DNA of 64,000 nucleotides from Acidobacteriota bacterium (GTDB taxonomy: Bacteria; Acidobacteriota; Blastocatellia; Pyrinomonadales; Pyrinomonadaceae), in NCBI GenBank assembly GCA_016716435.1, contig JADJWI010000003.1:620001-684000 (forward strand), written 5' to 3'. The translations under genes and the position numbers were made by a program. Every line of letters begins with the position of its first letter. Within the stretch, counting starts at the first letter, position 1. Of this stretch, positions 18,936 to 27,637 are shown piece after piece. The notes beneath the pieces were generated by a model that had not been told where the DNA came from, made no database searches, and saw only the letters and a list, made by a program, of their open reading frames with translations.

Positions 18936-19190
18936 ATGTTAGCAATTAGTTTGATGAGAATGGGCGCGAAGGGCAAGCCGTTTTATCGCGTTGTGGTCAA
19001 GGAAAAGCGTTCAAAGCGGGACGGTGCATACATCGAAAACCTCGGCACCTATAACCCGATGTTGAACCCGGCCGTGGTCAGCCTCAAGCACGACCGCATC
19101 CAGTATTGGATCGGAGTCGGAGCACAGCCGACCGAAACGGTCGCGAGCCTGATCAAGCACAACCCCGCGGAAACAGTCGAGACAGTCTAG
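18936..19190 (+). CDS. rpsP: 30S ribosomal protein S16
   Basis: An 84-residue protein. MLAISLMRMGAKGKPFYRVV, DGAYIENLGTYNP and the RIQYWIGVGAQPTETV segment are the S16 signature. It assembles early in the 5' domain of 16S rRNA. It lies between ffh and khpA in the conserved trmD cluster. An AAAAAGGAAG site is upstream. Confidence 0.97.
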   Translation: MLAISLMRMGAKGKPFYRVVVKEKRSKRDGAYIENLGTYNPMLNPAVVSLKHDRIQYWIGVGAQPTETVASLIKHNPAETVETV

Positions 19191-19216
19191 GAAGTCTTGG
19201 AAGTCATGGGAGTGTG

Positions 19217-19447
19217 ATGAAAGAAGCTGTTGAAAAGATCGTGAAAGCATTGGTCGGCAACGCCGATGCGGTCGAGGTCGAAGAGACCCCGGGCAAGACC
19301 GTACGGCTCGCAGTGCGGGTCGCGCCTGATGATTATGGGCGCGTGATCGGCCGCGAAGGCCGCACGATCAAGGCCATCCGCAGCCTGCTTTTCATCGCCG
19401 GCCAGAAGCACGGCAAGCGCTATCAGCTTGACCTGCTCGAAGATTGA
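19217..19447 (+). CDS. khpA: KH-domain RNA-binding protein KhpA
   Basis: A 76-residue single KH-domain protein (MKEAVEKIVKALVGNADAVE; GXXG loop in YGRVIGREGRTIKAIRSLLF). KhpA proteins bind RNA, often as a heterodimer with KhpB, and affect cell division and small-RNA control in Gram-positives. It sits between rpsP and rimM, the standard location. The start is ATG 19217; the open frame upstream overlaps rpsP in another frame. Confidence 0.93.
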   Translation: MKEAVEKIVKALVGNADAVEVEETPGKTVRLAVRVAPDDYGRVIGREGRTIKAIRSLLFIAGQKHGKRYQLDLLED

Positions 19448-19466
19448 GGCTGAGGGGACAGATCAG

Positions 19467-19979
19467 ATGAGCGATCTGGTCACGATAGCAAAGGTCGCCC
19501 GGCCGCATGGCATCCGCGGCGAAGTGACGGCCGACATCCTGACGGATTTCCCCGAGCGGTTCGCGGAGCTTGAAAGCGTTATCGCAAAGCTCGCAGATGC
19601 GAGCCGAGCGGAGCTAAAGATCGAGAAGTTCCGTTTTCACCAGCACCGGGTGATGCTGAAATTTGCGGGCATCGATACGGTCGAGGACGCCGAGCAGCTT
19701 CGCAACGCTGAGATCTGCATTGATGAGGCAGATGCGGTCGAGCTTGAGCCGGACGAATACTTTGACTGGGAACTCGAGGGCTGCCGCGGTTCGACGCTCG
19801 CGGGTCTGGAGCTCGGCACGGTTGCGGAGGTGATGCGGACGGGCGGGACAGAGATCTTGGTCATCCGCGGCGGCGAGAAAGAGTTTCTCGTGCCATTCGC
19901 CGAGGCGATCTGCGTTGAGGTCGATATTGAGAATAAGAGGATCGTCGTTGATCCGCCGGAAGGCTTATTGGAGTTTTAG
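19467..19979 (+). CDS. rimM: Ribosome maturation factor RimM
   Basis: A 170-residue protein with RimM N domain (VTIAKVARPHGIRGEVTADI) and PRC-barrel (EYFDWELEGC... LGTVAEVMRTGGTEILVIRG... LVPFAEAICVEVDIENKRIV). It helps assemble the 30S head around S19. A GAGGGGA site precedes the ATG at 19467. Its TAG is immediately followed by the trmD GTG start. Confidence 0.95.
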   Translation: MSDLVTIAKVARPHGIRGEVTADILTDFPERFAELESVIAKLADASRAELKIEKFRFHQHRVMLKFAGIDTVEDAEQLRNAEICIDEADAVELEPDEYFDWELEGCRGSTLAGLELGTVAEVMRTGGTEILVIRGGEKEFLVPFAEAICVEVDIENKRIVVDPPEGLLEF

Positions 19980-20687
19980 GTGAAGATTGATGTTCTTACA
20001 ATTTTCCCTGAGTTTTTCGGACAGGTCTTTGATTTTGGAATAATTCGCCGGGCAAAGCTCGCAGGGATCGTTGAGATAAACGTCCACGATATTCGCGAAT
20101 TTGCGGCCGATAAGCACCGGATGACCGACGACAGGCCCTTTGGCGGCGGAGACGGGATGGTGATGAAGCCGGAGCCGATCTTCTTGGCCATTGAACATTT
20201 GGTCGGAACTTCGGATCGGCACGATTATCCTGCAGCAACACGCGTCGTGATGCTCTCCCCGCAAGGGCGGCCTTTGAAGCAGGCGGTGGTGAATGAATTC
20301 GCTGATGAGGCCGAGCACATCGTGATGATCTGCGGCCGGTACGAAGGGGTCGATGAACGAGTGAACGAGACTCTCGTGACCGACGAGATATCGATCGGCG
20401 ATTATGTGCTCTCGGGCGGTGAACCGGCGGCCATTGTGCTGACCGATGCGATCGTCAGGCTGCTTCCTGAAGCACTTGGAAGCGAGACCTCGGCAGAGAA
20501 CGATTCGTTCTCAAACGGGCTGCTTGATTGCCCGCACTACACGCGGCCGGCGGAGTTTAGGGGAATGAAGGTCCCGGAAGTTTTATTAAGCGGCGACCAC
20601 GCCGAGATAGAAAAATGGCGTCGCGAAATGGCGATGCAAAAGACGAAGAAAGTTCGTCCCGATCTTTTAGAAGGAGAAAATGGTTAA
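19980..20687 (+). CDS. trmD: tRNA (guanine-37-N1)-methyltransferase
   Basis: A 235-residue SPOUT enzyme that methylates G37 next to the anticodon and prevents +1 frameshifting. MKIDVLTIFPEFF, RPFGGGDGMVMKPEPI, MICGRYEGVDERV (trefoil-knot AdoMet site), ISIGDYVLSGGEPAA and the C-terminal DCPHYTRPAEFRGMKVPEVL are all present. It starts with GTG directly after the rimM stop, and translation is likely coupled. Confidence 0.97.
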   Translation: MKIDVLTIFPEFFGQVFDFGIIRRAKLAGIVEINVHDIREFAADKHRMTDDRPFGGGDGMVMKPEPIFLAIEHLVGTSDRHDYPAATRVVMLSPQGRPLKQAVVNEFADEAEHIVMICGRYEGVDERVNETLVTDEISIGDYVLSGGEPAAIVLTDAIVRLLPEALGSETSAENDSFSNGLLDCPHYTRPAEFRGMKVPEVLLSGDHAEIEKWRREMAMQKTKKVRPDLLEGENG

Positions 20688-20688
20688 C

Positions 20689-20788
20689 GTCAGTCGTTAG
20701 TTGGAGAGTTAGTGAGTTGCAGAGTTACAGAGGATTGATCCGTAACTCCGAAACTCAATAACTCTGAAACTCAACAACTACTACTGAC
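20689..20788. repeat. Large imperfect inverted repeat of GAGTT units between trmD and rplS
   Basis: The left arm (20689-20731) has spaced GAGTT units; the right arm (20740-20788) is its near reverse complement, with AACTC units and CTACTGAC matching the GTCAGT of the left end. It would form a long hairpin of about 40 bp with interruptions just before the rplS leader. Confidence 0.75.
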
Positions 20789-20804
20789 CTCTTGCCGAAA
20801 CGAT

Positions 20805-21173
20805 ATGAACAGACTAGACGCTATAGAACAAACGCAGCTCCGGGACAACATCCCGGCCTTTCAGTCCGGCGACACCGTAAAGGTGCACGTCCGCATCAAG
20901 GAAGGCAACAAAGAGCGTATCCAGATCTTTGAGGGCGTTGTAATTGCCCGCAAGCACGGCGGTGCCCGCGAGACCGTTACGGTCCGTAAGGTCAGCTTCG
21001 GCGTCGGGGTCGAGCGTATCTTCCCGCTCCACGCGACGGTCGTCGATCACATCGACGTCGTCCGCCGCGGCCGCGTCCGTCGGGCAAAACTCTACTATCT
21101 GCGTGAACTCCGCGGCAAGGCCGCCCGTATCAAAGAAAAGGATACGCGGAACAAAGCCAAGGCCGCTAAGTAG
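20805..21173 (+). CDS. rplS: 50S ribosomal protein L19
   Basis: A 122-residue protein: FQSGDTVKVHVRIKEGNKER, QIFEGVVIARKHGG, ETVTVRKVSFGVGVERIFPL and RRGRVRRAKLYYLRELRGKA are the L19 signature. It lies at the interface of the ribosomal subunits. It follows trmD as in most bacteria. A terminator follows. Confidence 0.98.
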   Translation: MNRLDAIEQTQLRDNIPAFQSGDTVKVHVRIKEGNKERIQIFEGVVIARKHGGARETVTVRKVSFGVGVERIFPLHATVVDHIDVVRRGRVRRAKLYYLRELRGKAARIKEKDTRNKAKAAK

Positions 21174-21204
21174 TCAGCGTCCGTATAAGCCTATTTAACC
21201 AATA

Positions 21205-21248
21205 GGGCGTCGCGAGTTTGCACCAGCAAGCTCGTGCCGCCCTTTTAT
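21205..21248 (+). terminator. Terminator after rplS
   Basis: GGGCG... and CGCCC arms enclose CGAGTTTGC-acca-GCAAGCTCG, followed by TTTTATA. This stem separates rplS from rnhB. Confidence 0.75.
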
Positions 21249-21273
21249 AGCGCGTCAAGAACTCCAAGGTCAC

Positions 21274-21957
21274 ATGTTCCGCAAGGTCGCGTTTCAAACC
21301 GCGACTGCCTATAATGCACGTGTGGATGGATTCAAGCTTCAGGCCGAGCGGTTCGAGTGGCAGATCGGTTTTGATTTTGAGGACCTGGCTCGCGAGGAGG
21401 GCTATCGGATGATCGCCGGGGTTGACGAAGTCGGCCGCGGATGTCTCGCCGGTCCGGTCGTTGCGGCGGCGTGCATTCTTGACCTTGCGAAGCCGGTTCC
21501 CGCCGGGCTTAACGATTCAAAAAAACTGACCAAGAAGCGCCGCGAGGCGATCGCTGCGGAGCTTCGCGAGAGTGCCGTCGCCTTTGCCATCGGAGCGGTC
21601 GAGGCAGACGAGATCGACCGGATCAACATACTCGAGGCGACCAAAAAGGCGATGACGCTGGCGGTCGAGGCACTCGAGCCGGCCGCCGACTATCTGTTAA
21701 TAGATGCCTTGCAGCTTCGCACCGTCCGCCTTCCGCAGAAGGCGCTGATCAAGGGCGACTCCGTCTCCTATTCGATCGCGGCGGCGTCCGTAATCGCAAA
21801 GACCTACCGCGACAATTTGATGAAAGAGCTTGACCTCGAATTCCCGCAATACGGCTTCGGTGGCCATAAGGGCTACGGCGCCGCCTCGCATTTTGCCGCA
21901 ATTCGCGAGCACGGCCCGTGTCCTTACCACCGACTGTCATTCAAAGGTGTGGCCTAA
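21274..21957 (+). CDS. rnhB: Ribonuclease HII
   Basis: A 227-residue enzyme that removes RNA primers and single ribonucleotides from DNA. Motifs: IAGVDEVGRGCLAGPVVAAA (Asp-Glu-Gly pair of the active site), DSKKLTKKRRE, ADYLLIDALQ (third Asp), GDSVSYSIAAASVIAKTYRD (Asp region) and GHKGYGAASHFAAIREHGPC near the end. It has a roughly 45-residue N-terminal extension relative to the shortest homologues. It closes the ffh-trmD-rplS cluster. Confidence 0.96.
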   Translation: MFRKVAFQTATAYNARVDGFKLQAERFEWQIGFDFEDLAREEGYRMIAGVDEVGRGCLAGPVVAAACILDLAKPVPAGLNDSKKLTKKRREAIAAELRESAVAFAIGAVEADEIDRINILEATKKAMTLAVEALEPAADYLLIDALQLRTVRLPQKALIKGDSVSYSIAAASVIAKTYRDNLMKELDLEFPQYGFGGHKGYGAASHFAAIREHGPCPYHRLSFKGVA

Positions 21958-22024
21958 AAAGTCGAAACTTTCAAATGACCGAAGTCGTATTCTGGTCAGT
22001 TCCGAGAGAACTGGAGGAATATTT

Positions 22025-23476
22025 ATGAGGTCATTATTTTCTAAGTTATTGATAGTTGCCGGGCTCGTCTCGGCATTTGCAGCAATGGCGGTCGGGCAGG
22101 CGGAGTCAGCCGCAGTCCGCAGGGCTAAGGAGATCGCAGGCATTTTAAGTTCGGGCGACCGGGCCGCGGTCCGCCGCTACGTTCAGGAAAACTTTGCCGA
22201 AGCGATGCTAAAGCGGCCGATGGAACAGCATCTCGGCTTTTTCTCACGGGTACATGACCAAACCCGCGGGCTGAAGCTGATCAAGGTCCAGGATGAAAAG
22301 CCGGCGGAGGCGACGTACATCGTTCAGTCCGAACTGACGGGGCTCTACGAGGCTCTGTGGGTCTCGGTCGAAGAGAATGCCCCGCATAAGGTGACCGGCA
22401 TTGGGCTTCGGCCTCCATCGGGTGCCCCGGCCATTAAGGCTCCGGCGAATGAGGCCGAGCTCGCGTCGCGGCTTGACGCTGCAGTAAAGAAGCTCGCCGC
22501 GGCGGATGCGTTCTCCGGAACGGTGCTGATCGCAAAGAACGGCGAGGCCGTGTATAAGGCCGCTTTCGGTGAGGCGAACAAGGACTTTTCGGTGCCGAAC
22601 CGGATCGACACCAAGTTCAATCTGGGCTCGATGAACAAGATGTTCACGGGCGTCGCAATCGCACAGCTCGTCGAGAAAGGGAAACTGAGCTACGACGACC
22701 CGCTTTCAAAATTCATTCCCGATTTCCCGAACGCGGAGGCGGCGAAGAAGATCACCATCAAGCATCTTTTGACACATACCTCGGGCCTCGGCGGATACTT
22801 TTCGCCGCGGTTTTGGGACAAGTCGCGGGCAAATCTGCGTACGGTCGATGACATGATGGCCCTTGCCCGCGAGGACGAAAAGGACGTAAGTTTTGAGCCC
22901 GGCAGCCGCTGGCAGTACAGCAACACCGGAATGCTTGTGCTCGGAAAGGTGATCGAAGTTGCGAGCGGACAAAGCTATTTCGACTATGTTCGCGAGAACA
23001 TTTACAAACCGGCGGGAATGATGAACTCAGATACGTACGAGCTCGACCGCATCAACAAGAACCTCGCCATCGGCTACCAGAAGCAGTTCACCGATGAAGG
23101 CGTTACGTGGAGCAACAATATCTTTTCACACGTAATGCGCGGCGGGCCGCAGGGCGGCGGCTACTCGACCGTTGAGGATCTGCTCCGGTTCGATAAGGCT
23201 CTGAGAAGCGGGAAGCTGGTTTCGGCGGAGACGTTTCGGCTTTTGACCACTCCGAAGCCTGAGGTCAACTCGCCGCGTTACGGGTACGGATTCTTTGCCG
23301 TCGTGGACGGCGGCCCGACCGGACACAGCGGCGGCTTTGAAGGGATCAGTTCCGACCTGCGGATGCACCTTGCGAGCGGTTGGACGGTGATCGTGATGTC
23401 GAATTACGGCGGAAGTTCGGGGCCGGTCTGGCGGCTTGCCGAGGACCTGATCGTGGCGATGGAAAAGGTGAAATGA
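22025..23476 (+). CDS. Exported serine hydrolase (class C beta-lactamase fold)
   Basis: A 483-residue protein with a signal peptide (residues 1-26, ending AVGQA). An N-terminal domain (about 30-140) resembles DUF3887/Rv-like accessory folds. The C-terminal beta-lactamase/DD-peptidase domain has SMNK (SxxK catalytic Ser-Lys, in LGSMNKMFTGVAIAQLVE), YSN (WQYSNTGMLVLGKVIE) and HSG (GHSGGFEG). GGAGGAATATTT precedes the ATG. Probably a periplasmic or secreted esterase, peptidase or D-aminopeptidase; the substrate cannot be read. It is monocistronic. Confidence 0.9.
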   Translation: MRSLFSKLLIVAGLVSAFAAMAVGQAESAAVRRAKEIAGILSSGDRAAVRRYVQENFAEAMLKRPMEQHLGFFSRVHDQTRGLKLIKVQDEKPAEATYIVQSELTGLYEALWVSVEENAPHKVTGIGLRPPSGAPAIKAPANEAELASRLDAAVKKLAAADAFSGTVLIAKNGEAVYKAAFGEANKDFSVPNRIDTKFNLGSMNKMFTGVAIAQLVEKGKLSYDDPLSKFIPDFPNAEAAKKITIKHLLTHTSGLGGYFSPRFWDKSRANLRTVDDMMALAREDEKDVSFEPGSRWQYSNTGMLVLGKVIEVASGQSYFDYVRENIYKPAGMMNSDTYELDRINKNLAIGYQKQFTDEGVTWSNNIFSHVMRGGPQGGGYSTVEDLLRFDKALRSGKLVSAETFRLLTTPKPEVNSPRYGYGFFAVVDGGPTGHSGGFEGISSDLRMHLASGWTVIVMSNYGGSSGPVWRLAEDLIVAMEKVK

Positions 23477-23519
23477 AACGGCGGGCGGATCCGATCCCTT
23501 TCGCCCCTTTTTGAATAGA

Positions 23520-24593
23520 TCACGCTTCGAACGGGATCTCGGCGTCGCGGAGGACGTTCATCTCGTTGGCCTTGACGCGCTCGAGGAGTTCTTGGTCTTC
23601 GAACATCTTGACGAGGCCTTTGACGGTCGCGTACCGCGGTTCATCGGCGACCGTTACGGGCAGGTTGATATAGGAGCGGAGATACTGGTCGAGCCCATCG
23701 AGCAGCGAGCCGCCGCCGGTCATGATCACGCCGCGGTCGTAGATGTCTGCCGCGACCTCGGGCCGGAGCTCGGTAAGCGTGTCTTTGATGAGTTGTGCGA
23801 TGCGACGGACGACGCCTTCGACCACCGGGTAAAGCTCGCCGATCGTCACCTCAACGGCCGCCGGGCTTCCGGTCTGCACATCACGGCCGCGAACGTCAAT
23901 GGTCTTGGAGATGTCTTCGGGAAGAAACGTCGTAACGAACGAGGTCTTGAGCATCTCGGTCGTTTCGTCGCCGACCTGTATGCCGCGGTGGCGGCGAAGG
24001 TGCGTGGCGATGGCTTCATTTATCTCAAAGCTGCCGTGGCGTTCGCTGGTCGAGGTGACGACCGAGCCTTTTGCGACGATCGCGATATTGGTCGAGCCGG
24101 CCCCGTAGTCGATGATCGCCGAGGCACGTTTATCGCTCGGCAGAACGCCAACGCCAAATGCCGCTGCAAGGCCCTCTTCCATCATAAAGACCTTGCCGAT
24201 GCCCGCCTCGCCGGCGGCATTAAGAAGCGCCCGCTGTTCGACGTGGGTAACGTCGGAGACCATGCTCATTACCGCCTGAATGGCAAGATTTGAGCCGCCC
24301 GATTTTCCCTTTCGGACAAAATGGGCGAGCATTTTTTTGGTGCGTTCAAAGTCCGCGACAACGCCGCCGATGAGCGGAGCCCGGACCACAATATCGCGAC
24401 CTTCGCGGCCGGACATATCTGCGGCCTCCTGGCCAAAGGCGACGATCTCTTCGGTCAACTCGTTTATCGCAACAAGCGACGGCTCATCGAGCACGACACC
24501 GCGATCCTTGACGGCGATGATCGTGCTTGCCGTTCCGAGGTCGATAGCCATCGAATCGGTCACGAGCTTTTTGAGTGACGAGATCTTGAGCAT
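23520..24593 (-). CDS. mreB: MreB-like actin-fold protein
   Basis: A 357-residue actin-fold ATPase: MAIDLGTASTIIAVKDRGVV (phosphate 1), RGSxT-like ASAIIDYGAGSTNIAIVAKG (phosphate 2), GVIMTGGGSLLDGLDQYL (adenosine) and IGELYPVVEGVVRRI. Rod-shape MreB filaments guide sidewall peptidoglycan synthesis under the membrane. No mreC, mreD or pbpA follows, and the sequence departs from canonical MreB in places, so it may be a second copy. An FHA-GAF-cyclase gene lies 66 bp upstream on the same strand. Confidence 0.9.
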   Translation of the reverse strand: MLKISSLKKLVTDSMAIDLGTASTIIAVKDRGVVLDEPSLVAINELTEEIVAFGQEAADMSGREGRDIVVRAPLIGGVVADFERTKKMLAHFVRKGKSGGSNLAIQAVMSMVSDVTHVEQRALLNAAGEAGIGKVFMMEEGLAAAFGVGVLPSDKRASAIIDYGAGSTNIAIVAKGSVVTSTSERHGSFEINEAIATHLRRHRGIQVGDETTEMLKTSFVTTFLPEDISKTIDVRGRDVQTGSPAAVEVTIGELYPVVEGVVRRIAQLIKDTLTELRPEVAADIYDRGVIMTGGGSLLDGLDQYLRSYINLPVTVADEPRYATVKGLVKMFEDQELLERVKANEMNVLRDAEIPFEA

Positions 24594-24659
24594 ACTTGCG
24601 GCGTTTGAAAGATTATACGGGTAATATGGCCGGGACGTAAAGAGAAATCTTGCGGCCCG

Positions 24660-26402
24660 CTACGCCCAGCGGACCTCGAGCACCTTTACGGGCTCGACGC
24701 GGTTTTTGACGGTAAGCGGGTCCAAAACGTTTACCGGAATTCTTCCGCCGCTCGCTTCATGGGACGCTTCGGTCATAATTATCTGACCGCCTTTGGCGAT
24801 GTCCTGGAGCCGGGCGGCGAGGTTTACGGTATCGCCGATCGCCGTGTATTCCGATCTTTTTTCCGAGCCGATATAGCCGACCGTCGCGACGCCGGTGTGG
24901 AGGCCGATGCCTACCGAGATCTCGCTGAGTCCCTCATGGCGGAGCTCGTCGTTAAGCGTGCGGATGCGTTTTTGCATCTTGACCGCCGCTTTTACTGCAT
25001 TGAGAGCGTCTTCTTCGGAAACATTCGGAGCACCAAAAAGGGCCATCAGGCCATCGCCGATGTATTTATCGAGCGTTCCGCCGTGCTCGAAGATGATCTC
25101 GGTCATCGCCGAGAAATAGCTGTTCAGCAACGAGACGATCTTCTCCGGATTTTCTTTCTCAGAGATGGCCGTAAAGCCGCGGATATCGGCAAAGAGCACG
25201 GTGATCTGCTGGTTAACGCCGCCCAGGCGAAAAGACGACGGATTATCAAGAAGCTGCTTAACGACGTACTCCGGCATGAAGCGGCTGTAGTTTGCCCGGG
25301 CGACCTCTTCGCGGGCAAGCCGGTTGTGTGCCTTTACGGTCTCAACCGTGAGGGCGGCCTGCGCGGCGACGGCTCCGATCATCTCGAGGTGATCTTTGGT
25401 AAAGGCGGCAAAGGGATCGAGCCGGTCGGCGTAGATCACGCCGTGGACGTTGTTTTCCGTTATCAGCGGAGCGCAGATGGTCGAACGGACGCCCTGCGAG
25501 ACGATGGACTCCGCCCCGGAAAATTGCTCATCGGCACGGGCGTCCTGCGAGAGAAGAGCAACGCGGTCGTTCATCACTTTTTGCGTGATGGTCCGGCTGA
25601 TGGTCATATTCTCGGTCAGCTTCGCGATCTTTTCGTCGCGGGTTTGAACGGCGACGGGGTTGAGGCTGAAATCGAGAATGCGGCCATCGAGCGTTTCATC
25701 GGCAAGGAGGGCAACGACGCGGTCGGCCGGCGTTCCGCGAAAGATCAGATCGGTCGCCTTTTCGAAAACGTCTGAGAGGTCAAAAACGCTGCCGAGCGTC
25801 TTGCTCATCTCATAAAGAAGCTCCAGCATCTTGGCCTTGCGGCGAAGGTCCTTTATCTCATCAGGCGTCGCCACGGCACTTTCCATTGAGAGGTGCGATT
25901 GTCGGCCGATGATCTCCTTTGCCGAGATGAGAAGCTGTGTCTGCCCGAGCGGTTCATCGCCGAACGCCACGCCGCCGGGCACATCTGCGACCGTCGGGGC
26001 GTTTTGAACAGCACTTAGGTTGACGCTTCGGTTGACCTGGACCGAACCGGCGGACATCGGGGGACGTTGTATCGATACTTCGGCGGCCGTGTCGTCAAAG
26101 ACGAGCCGCGATTCGCCGATCATTACCGAATCGCCAGGCTCGAGTATCTTCTCAAGCATCGGCGAGCCATTGACGAAAACGTGATTGACACTACGCGTCA
26201 ATTGGCCATTATCGATGTAACCATCAACCAGCTTGAAGCGGTCGCCCTCGCCCACGATCTGGGCGTGTTTGCGAGAAACGCGGCGGTCATTAAGCACAAT
26301 GTCGTTGTCCTTTGACCTGCCGATGGTAGCAACGGCGCCGGACACGAGGGGAAACTCGCGAATGTCGCCGGTAGGTTCTGTTATCTTTAAGTATGCAGCC
26401 AC
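24660..26402 (-). CDS. FHA-GAF-class III nucleotide cyclase
   Basis: A 580-residue cytoplasmic signalling protein. FHA domain (about residues 20-95: TIGRSKDNDIVLNDRRVSRK, the phosphothreonine-binding Arg/Ser/Asn set), GAF sensor (about 195-350, including GVIYADRLDPFAAFTKDHLE) and class III cyclase (about 390-575: TVLFADIRGFTAISEKENPE with metal Asp; KYIGDGLMALFGAP; GLHTGVATVGYIG). It probably makes cAMP (or cGMP) in response to a phosphoprotein and a small ligand. Its neighbour is the actin-like gene downstream. It is divergent from cysteine desulfurase. Confidence 0.92.
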   Translation of the reverse strand: MAAYLKITEPTGDIREFPLVSGAVATIGRSKDNDIVLNDRRVSRKHAQIVGEGDRFKLVDGYIDNGQLTRSVNHVFVNGSPMLEKILEPGDSVMIGESRLVFDDTAAEVSIQRPPMSAGSVQVNRSVNLSAVQNAPTVADVPGGVAFGDEPLGQTQLLISAKEIIGRQSHLSMESAVATPDEIKDLRRKAKMLELLYEMSKTLGSVFDLSDVFEKATDLIFRGTPADRVVALLADETLDGRILDFSLNPVAVQTRDEKIAKLTENMTISRTITQKVMNDRVALLSQDARADEQFSGAESIVSQGVRSTICAPLITENNVHGVIYADRLDPFAAFTKDHLEMIGAVAAQAALTVETVKAHNRLAREEVARANYSRFMPEYVVKQLLDNPSSFRLGGVNQQITVLFADIRGFTAISEKENPEKIVSLLNSYFSAMTEIIFEHGGTLDKYIGDGLMALFGAPNVSEEDALNAVKAAVKMQKRIRTLNDELRHEGLSEISVGIGLHTGVATVGYIGSEKRSEYTAIGDTVNLAARLQDIAKGGQIIMTEASHEASGGRIPVNVLDPLTVKNRVEPVKVLEVRWA

Positions 26403-26479
26403 GTCTGTTGTAATTGTAAAGATTAACCGGCAAATGTTAAATGCGGGCGGGCCGCGATGTTGCCAACCCCCGAAAATCG

Positions 26480-27637
26480 ATGCAGGAAACCATCTATTTT
26501 GACAACAACGCGACGACGCAGCCCTTTCCCGAGGTCGCAGAGGCGATGCTTCCCTTTATCGGCGGAAACTACGGCAATCCGTCGTCCTCGCACCACATTG
26601 GCCGGGCGGTTCGCGAGGCGATCGGCGATGCCCGCGAAGGCGTTGCGGAGCTGATCGGAGCCGCCTCGGGCGATGAGATCTTTTTCACGTCGGGCGGAAC
26701 GGAAAGCGACAACTGGGCGATCCTCGGAGCACTGATGACGATGCCTGAGCGGAGGCATATCGTCACGACGGCGGTCGAGCACGAAGCCGTTAGAAAGCTC
26801 TGCGACCGGCTTGAAATTGACGGGTACGAAGTGACGCGGGTCGTGGTGGACGGTGACGGACGGCTTGATATCGAAGAGCTGAAGCGAAGCTTGCGGCCGG
26901 ATACGGCGGTCGTTTCGGTGATGTCGGCAAACAACGAGACGGGCGTCATTTTTCCGATCGCGGAGATCGCGGCTGCCGTTCGCGAGCGTTCGGACGCGCT
27001 GATACATTCGGATGGCGTCAACGCCGCGGGGAAGATCGCGATCGATATCAAGGAAACAGCGGTCGATCTGTTATCGCTCTCAGCCCATAAATTTCACGGG
27101 CCGAAGGGCGTTGGTGCGCTTTATGTTCGCAGCCGCATCGAGCTTCCGGGCATCGCCATCGGCGGCGGACAGGAACGCGGCCGGCGTGCGGGAACGGAAG
27201 CCGTGCATCAGATCGTCGGGATGGGAACGGCGGCACGGCTCGCGGCTAATCTCGCCCCGATGCAAAAGGTCGCCGAACTTCGCGACCGGCTTGAAGGCGA
27301 ATTGCTCGGGCGCGTCGCGAGCGCTTTTCGCAACGGTGCGGCGGGCGAAAGGCTTCCGAACACCGCCAACATTTCGTTTGCCGAAACGAATGGCGAAGCG
27401 ATCCTCGCCTTGCTCGATGAAGCGGGTATCTGCGTTTCGACCGGTTCGGCCTGCAACGTGGAAACGCGGGAAGCCTCCGCAGTGCTCAAGGCGATGGATA
27501 TCCCTTACTCGCGGGCGATGGGCTCGATTCGCTTTTCGCTTGGCAGATTCAATACGGAGGATGAAGTGGAAAAGGTGATCGCCGCGACCATCGACGCGGT
27601 CGAACGGCTGAGAAAGCTCGCCGATGTGGCCGCTTAG
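26480..27637 (+). CDS. Cysteine desulfurase (NifS/IscS family)
   Basis: A 385-residue PLP enzyme that removes sulfur from cysteine for Fe-S cluster or tRNA thiolation. TIYFDNNATTQPFPEVAEAM opens the protein, SLSAHKFHGPKGVGALYVR carries the PLP lysine, and VSTGSACNVETREASAVLKA holds the persulfide cysteine. SIRFSLGRFNTEDEVEKVI ends it. No iscU or sufBCD genes are nearby, so the sulfur acceptor is unknown. The start is set at 26480; 13 codons upstream are also open. The 3' end overlaps the convergent sigma-54 regulator gene by 4 bp. Confidence 0.95.
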   Translation: MQETIYFDNNATTQPFPEVAEAMLPFIGGNYGNPSSSHHIGRAVREAIGDAREGVAELIGAASGDEIFFTSGGTESDNWAILGALMTMPERRHIVTTAVEHEAVRKLCDRLEIDGYEVTRVVVDGDGRLDIEELKRSLRPDTAVVSVMSANNETGVIFPIAEIAAAVRERSDALIHSDGVNAAGKIAIDIKETAVDLLSLSAHKFHGPKGVGALYVRSRIELPGIAIGGGQERGRRAGTEAVHQIVGMGTAARLAANLAPMQKVAELRDRLEGELLGRVASAFRNGAAGERLPNTANISFAETNGEAILALLDEAGICVSTGSACNVETREASAVLKAMDIPYSRAMGSIRFSLGRFNTEDEVEKVIAATIDAVERLRKLADVAA

